Shown here one piece after another: positions 57,750-64,000 of a stretch of 64,000 nucleotides of DNA (its first letter is position 1; each line of letters starts with the position of its first letter). The translations under genes and the position numbers were made by a program. The notes beneath the pieces are model-generated. The model made no database searches. It was not told the DNA's origin and saw nothing but the letters and a program-made list of their open reading frames with translations. This stretch comes from Isotricha intestinalis (lineage: Eukaryota > Ciliophora > Litostomatea > Vestibuliferida > Isotrichidae), in contig JAJJLU010003502.1 of NCBI GenBank assembly GCA_023807065.1, positions 1-64,000 of the forward strand. Direction: 5' to 3'.

Positions 57750-60059
57750 TTATATTGATGATTGTATATTTTTTCTTTTATTGTCGAAATAATTCAATGT
57801 TTTTGTTAATTCTAAATAATCATTATTGTAATAAAAAGGAACATATTTTTTCTCATAATTTATATTTTGTTTTTTTTTCGGTAAATAAGTATCGGTATTT
57901 AAATATAAATCCTTTACTTTTATTTTTTCATTATTATTAATCAATTGAGCCTTTTGTTTTTTTATACGATCAATTATATTTGAATTTTCTCTTTTATTAA
58001 ATGTATCTAAATTATCATTTAATTGCTTTATCTTTTTACTTAATTCAAGACTTTGCCTTTCACTTATTGAACAATTATTTTTTCCATTTTTTTTATTATT
58101 TCCTAAATCACTGATATAACTGATAATTCTTTTGCTTTTTAAATAATCATTTGAATCAAATTTTGGTTCTATTTTATATATTTCATTATGTCTTGAAGAA
58201 ATTGGTTTATAAACACCACTATTATTATTTTGATTACCATTACCATTATTATGAAATTTTTGCCCATTTATATTTATTATATTATTGTTAAGATTAAAAG
58301 TATTAATTTTTTTAATTTTATTAATCATAGAATTTTTTTCTGAATTTTGTTTTGATATTATTGAATTATATTTAGTAGGATTATAAATAGAAGGATTAGT
58401 TTGATCTAAATTTAAAATACTTTTCATAATTTTTTGATGAGTGTTTTTACTTACTAAATTTACATAAGGTGTTACTTTATTTTCTTTCTTCATTCTATTT
58501 TGAATTATCCCTCCATATAATTCATAATTTGTGGGAATTCTATTATAAATTTGCTTTTTTGGATTAAAAGTATTTTCAATTTCATTTGAAAATCTTATTT
58601 TATTTTCTTCATTCTGAGTTAAATTATATTGATTTTTTAATATATTATTACTTAATGAGAAATCCATAAAATCGTGAATTGGAAAATTATCAGTGTTTAT
58701 TTTCAAAGATGCTCTAATATAATTTTGTTTTTTAGGATAAATTTCATTAATTTTTTGTTTTCTATGAAATTCTTCTAATATTTTTTCTGGACTTAATTCT
58801 TTTGTATTTGAATTACCAATCGTAAAAGAACGAATTGTTTTTGTTTTTATATTATTATTATTTAAATTATTAGGATTTTTTATATGAATATATTGACTTT
58901 TTATAATATTTTGATTTATTTTTTTATTATTTAATGATTTTGATAATTTAATATTATCTCTATCTTTTGAATTAGATTTCCATTGAATTCCTTTATTACC
59001 AATATTCATTAAATTTTGAGTGTTTATAATAGGTTTAGAAGTTATAGGTCTTTTAATTTTTTCTTGAAACATTTTTTTTTTTTTTTCTGTGGCACTTCTT
59101 TTTCTATATTCATTTAATAAAAGATTTTTATCATTCTTACTTGATCTATCTGTAAATGAAATATAATTATTAATTTTATAATTGATATCATAATTAAAAT
59201 CATCTTGAAAAAATTCAGGATGTTTAATTTTAAATAAATTTTTTCCTTGAATATAAAAAGGATGACATTGGATTTCTGAAATTTTTATTCTTTTATTAGG
59301 ATCATTTACCAAAATCCTTTTAATTAAATTTTTAGCAAAGTTAGAAATAAAAGGAGGATAATTAACATTGCAATTAATAATTTTTTTAAACAATTTCCTA
59401 TTATCAGAATCTTCAAAAGGTAAATAACCACAAATCATAGCAAATAAAATAATTCCAGTACTCCAAATATCATTATTAAATCCATTATATTTTTTACCAC
59501 TTACCATTTCAGGAGAAGCATAGCAAGGGCTTCCACAAGGAGTTTTTAATAAACAATTATTATTATAATAATTCGATAAACCAAAATCAATTATTTTTAA
59601 AATATCTCCTTTTCCTATTAATAAATTTTCTGGCTTTAAATCTCTATGAACTACTCCTTTAGAATGAATATATTCTAAACCTTCTATTAATTGATAATAA
59701 AAAAAACTTGCTTCTTTATCATTTAATTTTTGCTTATTTACAATATAATTAAATAATTCTCCATTTTCACAATATTCCATTATTATATAATGTTTTTCTA
59801 AATCTTGATATATGTCATATATTTTTATTATGTTTCTGTGAGAAAAATTTTTTAATAGGGTAATTTCTCTTTTCACTCTTTGTAAATCTTCTTTATTTAT
59901 TATTTTTGATTTCTCTAAAATTTTTATTGCTACTTTTTCTTGAGTTGACTTTTTAATTCCAAGTTTAACCACACTAAAGGTTCCTTTTCCTATTGTTTGT
60001 TTAATGTCATATTCTGATAAAATTTTTAAATATGATTGAGATTTATAAATAGATGACAT
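57750..60059 (-). CDS. AMPK/SNF1-like (CAMKL) serine/threonine kinase, second copy
   Basis: The 769-residue protein has a kinase domain at about 16-272 with IGKGTFSVV, Lys 46 in VAIKILEKSKI, HRDLKPEN near 139, DFGLSNYYNNN and activation segment TPCGSPCYASPEM. It therefore belongs to the same CAMKL group as the kinase at 36353-37981, and the two domains are clearly paralogous. The C-terminal 490 residues are disordered, rich in Asn, Lys and Ser, and longer than in the other copy. I cannot see a UBA, AIS or KA1 domain. AMPK-like kinases sense energy or polarity, but without the tail domains the subgroup is open. All catalytic residues are present. It forms a tandem pair with the AGC kinase. Confidence 0.92.
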   Translation of the reverse strand: MSSIYKSQSYLKILSEYDIKQTIGKGTFSVVKLGIKKSTQEKVAIKILEKSKIINKEDLQRVKREITLLKNFSHRNIIKIYDIYQDLEKHYIIMEYCENGELFNYIVNKQKLNDKEASFFYYQLIEGLEYIHSKGVVHRDLKPENLLIGKGDILKIIDFGLSNYYNNNCLLKTPCGSPCYASPEMVSGKKYNGFNNDIWSTGIILFAMICGYLPFEDSDNRKLFKKIINCNVNYPPFISNFAKNLIKRILVNDPNKRIKISEIQCHPFYIQGKNLFKIKHPEFFQDDFNYDINYKINNYISFTDRSSKNDKNLLLNEYRKRSATEKKKKMFQEKIKRPITSKPIINTQNLMNIGNKGIQWKSNSKDRDNIKLSKSLNNKKINQNIIKSQYIHIKNPNNLNNNNIKTKTIRSFTIGNSNTKELSPEKILEEFHRKQKINEIYPKKQNYIRASLKINTDNFPIHDFMDFSLSNNILKNQYNLTQNEENKIRFSNEIENTFNPKKQIYNRIPTNYELYGGIIQNRMKKENKVTPYVNLVSKNTHQKIMKSILNLDQTNPSIYNPTKYNSIISKQNSEKNSMINKIKKINTFNLNNNIININGQKFHNNGNGNQNNNSGVYKPISSRHNEIYKIEPKFDSNDYLKSKRIISYISDLGNNKKNGKNNCSISERQSLELSKKIKQLNDNLDTFNKRENSNIIDRIKKQKAQLINNNEKIKVKDLYLNTDTYLPKKKQNINYEKKYVPFYYNNDYLELTKTLNYFDNKRKNIQSSI

Positions 60060-60628
60060 TAAAAAATTAAATTTAAATAATTGAAAAAAATATTATTCAA
60101 TAATGATGATAAATAAAACAATTACTTTTTAATATGTTAAAGAAGGTAAATAATTATTAGGAAAAAAAGGAAGTAATGAAAAAATAGAAGAAGTATTAGG
60201 AATGGAATAATTTATATGAATATGTTTAATTCAAATAATAAAGAAAAGAAGTCATCCATATGTTTAAAAATGATGATATTTGATATTTTTAAAAATAATT
60301 GTTCATCTTTGCAATAATCCTTGAGTTTTTAAAAATTATATGTTTTTGATAAATGTTATTTCCATATTTTGATATAAATATAATAAAAAATAAAAAAGAA
60401 TATATTATGGTAAATAAATTCATACTCTGAATAATAATATTATTATATATATTGATGATGAAAAATATATGCTCCAAAAAAATATAAAGAAGAATCTATT
60501 TCAAAATATGATGAATCAAAAACAATCTAAATTATCATATGGTTTTATAATTAAGAAATGTTGAAAAAATCAATAAAGAAAATATTCAAAGAAGAAAAAA
60601 AAAATTAAATATAAAAAATAACTTAAAA
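60060..60628. other. Divergent gap with a short coding-like relic (60103-60219)
   Basis: The gap separates divergent genes. From ATG 60103 on the plus strand the frame reads YVKEGK-stop-LLGKKGSNEKIEEVLGME-stop-FI and ends at TGA 60217. The internal stops are TAA. It looks like a gene fragment with frameshifts after it. The right end, just before 60629, is an A-rich leader for the RCC1/IPT gene. Confidence 0.5.
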
Positions 60629-63550
60629 ATGTCTGAAACTTCCCGACTTTCAACTCCTGAAATTGGAGTAGGAGAAATACTAATATGTAACAAGGACACA
60701 AAAGGGAAATTTGAGCCACTAAAACATTTTATAGGAAAAGTGATTTTAGCAATAGGAGGTGGTGGAGACACAGTATATGTAGTAGAAGGCAAAGATGGTA
60801 TATCTTCTGAAGTAAAATCAATTCAAACAAGAACTGCAGCAGACTTAATGAAATCTGCTCAATTTCCAAATGATCCAACACAAACAATAAATTCCAATTT
60901 AAATGATGAAAACAGCAAAAAGCAAAAATCAATTACATCAGACGGTAAAAAACCAGATGATTTTTTTAATGAAAATGAAAATGAAGAAGAAACTCCTTCT
61001 CAAATAATTCAAATTTGTAAAGGAAAATATCATTTAATGAAATTAACAAATGATGGTAAAGTTCGTTGTAGTGGAAAACCATATTTTGGAGTAGTTGGAT
61101 TAGGAGGAGCAGCATGGTCAGAAACAACAGAATTATTACCAAATTTAAGAAATGTAAAAGTAGTACAAATTGCTTGTGGGGAATTTCATTCATTGGCTCT
61201 TGCTGAAAATGGTGATTTATATACTTGGGGAATGGGATTTGAAGGTCAATTAGGACTTAGTTCTCAATATAAAGTTGCTAGTTCTCCCAGATATCTTAGA
61301 TTTTTTTTTAGAAAACCTGTAAAATTCATTACTTGTGGTCATAATTATTCTTTGGCTATTACTCAAAGTTATGAATTGTATGGTTGGGGTGAGAATAAAT
61401 TAGGACAATTAGGTTTGGGAAAAATACAAATTGTTGATACACCTACTAGAATTGATATCCTTGATAAATATGGTGAACAAGAAGGTTGTGCTACTTCAGA
61501 AAGTTTAGTTAATAATAAATTAGGAAGAGTTTATACAGAAAAACCACTTAAAGCTTGTTATGTTTCTGCAGGATATTCTCATACTTGTGTTGTTACTGAA
61601 GAAGGTTATCCTGTTACTTTCGGATTAAATATTTATGGTCAGTTAGGATTAGGAAATACTATCACTTCATTTGAACCTAGATTAATTGAGAAAGATGAAG
61701 CTGGGGAATTAATTGAAAAAATTGTTAAATGTGGTTGTAGTACTACTGGAACTTTCCTTATTGCTAAAAATGGAACTATGTATTCTATGGGAAGTGGTGA
61801 TATTGGACATGGTGATATAGGAATGGTTAAATTACCTAAAATTATTGCTGGTAATAGAATTTTTTCTCATATATTTTGTAATGAAGAAAGTGTTGTTGCT
61901 TTTGCTACTTTAAGAATTTTATCTGTTGCTCCTTCTTGTGGTCCTGCTACTGGAAATACTATTTTATCTATTATTGGTTCTGCTTTTAAAGACTTTCCTA
62001 AATTATCAGTTAGATTCCTTTTCGGTGGAATTTCACGTGATGTAAGAGGCAATTTTGATAAATTATCTAGAACAATTTTTGTTCATACTCCTAATTTTTT
62101 AGAATTTTGTCCTAATTTAGAATTACCTTGTAATTGTACTATTCAAGTAACATTTGATGGAAATTTCTTCACTGAATATAGTGAAAAATTCCTTATTTAT
62201 CCAAATACAATTAAAATTTCAGCAATTGAGCCTAAATGTGGTGCAATTGAAGGAAATTCACCTCTTCAAGTGAAAATTAATTTAGATCAAATTCCTCAAA
62301 AATATTTATTTTCACTTACAATAGGATTTCAAGCAAAACCTGTGAATCTGGATAATATTTCAAATAAAAAAAAAAGTAAAAAAGCAAGTGTATCAATAAC
62401 TCAAAATGAAATGAAATCAGGTGATGAGAGTAAATTAATAGCAGATGGACAATCAGCAATTCAAGAAGGAACAATAATTAATCCAATGGATATTGAAAAT
62501 TTAGATAACCAATTAGATAAAGCAAATTGGTATTGTGTATTTTCAACTTATGAAAATGGAGTAATGACATGTAATATACCAGCAATAGAAAATTTTTCTC
62601 AAGATCAAGTTGAATATAATGTAGATATTGCAATTAATGGACAACAATTTTCAGGATTTCCAATGATTTATCGTTTTTATGATATTAAAATTGAAAAATT
62701 ATATCCTAATATTTCTTCTATTGAAGGAGGATTACAAATGAAAATTTATGGAAATGGATTATTTGATTCAGTAACAAAAAAAGGAAAAATAACATCAAAT
62801 TTAGGAGAAAGATTTGTTGAAATTCAATGGGATCGTCAAGATAAATCTTTTATTTTAGGTTCAGTTCCTTTAAATTGGATAACAAGTGATGATGCAATTT
62901 TAAAATCAGATAATCCAAGTGATTTATATAATAAATATTCATTTGATGTTCACTTTACTTTAAATGGAACTCAATGGATTAATGCAGGTTCATTTCATTA
63001 TTGTGATTCAAAAATAACTAGAATATGTTATGTATTATTCAATGAAACAGATAATGAAGAAGCAAGAATAAATATATTAAATAAGAAAGAAGAATTAAAT
63101 GAAGATGAAAAAACTGTTTTAGGAATGATGGAGCCTTCACAAGATAAAAAAAAATTAGCTGATTATGAAAAGAAAATAAAAGAAGAAGATGATACTATTG
63201 CAAATGTATATAAAAGACCATATAATGGACTTTCACTTTATGGAAATTTCTTCCCTGAAATTGATACGTTAAAAATTAGATTTGTTACTATTAATAATCC
63301 TGATAATAATTCTGAAGTTGAAGCTAATGTTTATTATGTTAATGAAAATAAAATTAATTGTTTAATTCCTGAAGTTCCTAAATTACCTGCTGGAGAATAT
63401 GAATTGGAAATTTTCTTAAGTTTAAATGGACAACAATTTATTGATACTGGGAAAAAAATATTGTATATTGCTCCTGAATTCGGAATGAGCTTTGAAGATA
63501 TTGTTAAAGCTGATGAAGCTGATAAGAAGAAAAAACCTGGAAAGAAATAA
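60629..63550 (+). CDS. RCC1-repeat and IPT/TIG-domain protein
   Basis: This 973-residue protein has an N-terminal conserved part (VGEILICNKDTKGKFEPLKHF), a set of RCC1 repeats at about 125-425 (HSLALAENGDLYTWGMGFEGQLG, YSLAITQSYELYGWGENKLGQLG, HTCVVTEEGYPVTFGLNIYGQLG), and then three or four IPT/TIG immunoglobulin-like domains. The first begins ILSVAPSCGPATGNTILSIIGSAF, the next ISAIEPKCGAIEGN, and another IEKLYPNISSIEGGLQMKIYGNG. The tail is Lys-rich. There is no signal peptide or membrane helix, so it is cytosolic or axonemal. RCC1 plus IPT proteins are widespread in ciliated protists, and I infer a structural ciliary or cytoskeletal role. The family has no experimentally known function that I can cite. 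The frame is intact and the start is clear. Confidence 0.85.
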   Translation: MSETSRLSTPEIGVGEILICNKDTKGKFEPLKHFIGKVILAIGGGGDTVYVVEGKDGISSEVKSIQTRTAADLMKSAQFPNDPTQTINSNLNDENSKKQKSITSDGKKPDDFFNENENEEETPSQIIQICKGKYHLMKLTNDGKVRCSGKPYFGVVGLGGAAWSETTELLPNLRNVKVVQIACGEFHSLALAENGDLYTWGMGFEGQLGLSSQYKVASSPRYLRFFFRKPVKFITCGHNYSLAITQSYELYGWGENKLGQLGLGKIQIVDTPTRIDILDKYGEQEGCATSESLVNNKLGRVYTEKPLKACYVSAGYSHTCVVTEEGYPVTFGLNIYGQLGLGNTITSFEPRLIEKDEAGELIEKIVKCGCSTTGTFLIAKNGTMYSMGSGDIGHGDIGMVKLPKIIAGNRIFSHIFCNEESVVAFATLRILSVAPSCGPATGNTILSIIGSAFKDFPKLSVRFLFGGISRDVRGNFDKLSRTIFVHTPNFLEFCPNLELPCNCTIQVTFDGNFFTEYSEKFLIYPNTIKISAIEPKCGAIEGNSPLQVKINLDQIPQKYLFSLTIGFQAKPVNLDNISNKKKSKKASVSITQNEMKSGDESKLIADGQSAIQEGTIINPMDIENLDNQLDKANWYCVFSTYENGVMTCNIPAIENFSQDQVEYNVDIAINGQQFSGFPMIYRFYDIKIEKLYPNISSIEGGLQMKIYGNGLFDSVTKKGKITSNLGERFVEIQWDRQDKSFILGSVPLNWITSDDAILKSDNPSDLYNKYSFDVHFTLNGTQWINAGSFHYCDSKITRICYVLFNETDNEEARINILNKKEELNEDEKTVLGMMEPSQDKKKLADYEKKIKEEDDTIANVYKRPYNGLSLYGNFFPEIDTLKIRFVTINNPDNNSEVEANVYYVNENKINCLIPEVPKLPAGEYELEIFLSLNGQQFIDTGKKILYIAPEFGMSFEDIVKADEADKKKKPGKK

Positions 63551-63706
63551 AAAGAAATTATTTAATTTTTATCTTTTGGATTTATATATGTTTTAAATAT
63601 TTTTTTAATTAATTTTTTTTTATTTGATTTTTTTATATCAAGAAATAGAGCTATAAGAAGTATTTTTATTTTTTTAATAACAAACATATTTAATTTTTAT
63701 TAAATA

Positions 63707-64000
63707 ATGGAAATTCTAGATGATCAATTATTTTGTGATTGTTATGGAAAAAAAGTAATTGTAAATAGATATGAAAATTATGAAATATTCATAAATCATT
63801 GTGCAAAAGTTTTAGGTATTGAAAACATTTTAAATAAAATACAGTGGTATATTAAATTGAATGATGATATTGATCTTGAAATAATGAATCAAAAAATGTA
63901 TAAAGAATATATTTTAGATGATTTCACAATAAACAATGTTTTTTGTGTAATAAAAGATTCAAATATTGAAAAAGAATATAAAAAAAAATTGGAAAATGAA
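63707..64000 (+). CDS. Partial unknown gene running off the right end
   Basis: From the ATG at 63707 the frame stays open for 98 codons to the end of the window. It starts MEILDDQLFCDCYGKKVIVN, then YEIFINHCAKVLGIENILNK and IQWYIKLNDDIDLE. The alternation of beta strands and a helix with acidic residues is like a ubiquitin-fold PB1 or CAD domain, but this is weak. An A-rich leader precedes the start. No function is inferred. Confidence 0.65.
   Translation, partial: MEILDDQLFCDCYGKKVIVNRYENYEIFINHCAKVLGIENILNKIQWYIKLNDDIDLEIMNQKMYKEYILDDFTINNVFCVIKDSNIEKEYKKKLENE

Noticed and set aside
1..64000. Ciliate code (TAA/TAG = Gln) for the whole genome
   Set aside because: Intact genes of 888 to 2594 codons contain no TAA or TAG and many end with them, so functional genes use the standard code.
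1..64000. Bacterial or organellar DNA
   Set aside because: Spliceosomal introns, P4-ATPase, exocyst, Rab and CDKL genes show nuclear eukaryotic DNA. MurQ alone is bacterial in type.

Overview
The window is extremely AT-rich eukaryotic nuclear DNA with densely packed, mostly single-exon protein genes and low-complexity Asn/Lys-rich protein segments. TAA, TAG and TGA all end intact genes, so those genes use the standard code. Two introns can be read directly and both are tiny (27 and 29 nt, GT...AG). Several genes point to a ciliated protist: a CDKL kinase, an EF-hand/WD40 protein of the axonemal type, and an RCC1/IPT protein. The small introns, the kinase and K+-channel types and the small Cys-rich surface protein look ciliate-like to me. 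A ciliate whose intact genes use the standard code, for example an anaerobic or rumen form, is my favoured reading. Other AT-rich protists or an anaerobic fungus cannot be excluded from one window. No rRNA, tRNA, CRISPR array or insertion sequence was seen.

Layout. 0.2-1.1 kb holds a bacterial-type MurNAc-6-phosphate etherase (MurQ), a likely horizontal acquisition. 1.9-7.4 kb holds membrane and secreted proteins on the minus strand: a small Cys-rich surface protein, a DUF229 phosphatase/sulfatase-fold membrane protein, a catalytically degenerate membrane aspartic protease and a DUF1295 reductase-like protein. 7.5-15.1 kb holds trafficking and signalling genes: an atypical small GTPase, exocyst Sec6, PP2A methylesterase, a CDKL kinase and a Rab with an intron and an apparent frameshift. 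16-20.5 kb is a P4-ATPase lipid flippase. 20.9-29.8 kb holds two small unknown proteins, the EF-hand/WD40 protein and a terminal nucleotidyltransferase, all on the minus strand. 29.9-35.7 kb holds topoisomerase III and two uncharacterised proteins. 36.4-38.8 kb holds an AMPK-like kinase and a RING/TRAF zinc-finger protein. 39.9-47.7 kb is a very large RNF213-family AAA/RZ-finger protein. 48.8-50.0 kb is a paraoxonase-like protein. 51.6-56.0 kb is a cyclic-nucleotide-type K+ channel. 56.5-60.1 kb holds an AGC kinase and a second AMPK-like kinase. 60.6-63.6 kb is the RCC1/IPT protein, and a partial gene runs off the right end.

The most unusual signal is in the long gaps between genes. At about eight places (15.2, 35.8-36.3, 39.1, 39.6-39.9, 48.1, 50.2-50.9, 56.2-56.4 and 60.1 kb) the sequence is coding-like only if TAA and TAG are read as glutamine, and most of these frames then end at TGA. 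The clearest case is directly upstream of, and in frame with, the RNF213-family gene. There, 115 codons of RNF213-like sequence contain five in-frame TAA codons and no other stop. Intact genes in the same window contain no TAA or TAG. The fragments could be relics from a period when the lineage used the common ciliate code, or pseudogenes hit by CAA-to-TAA mutations, or partly chance in AT-rich DNA. This is the observation most worth testing.
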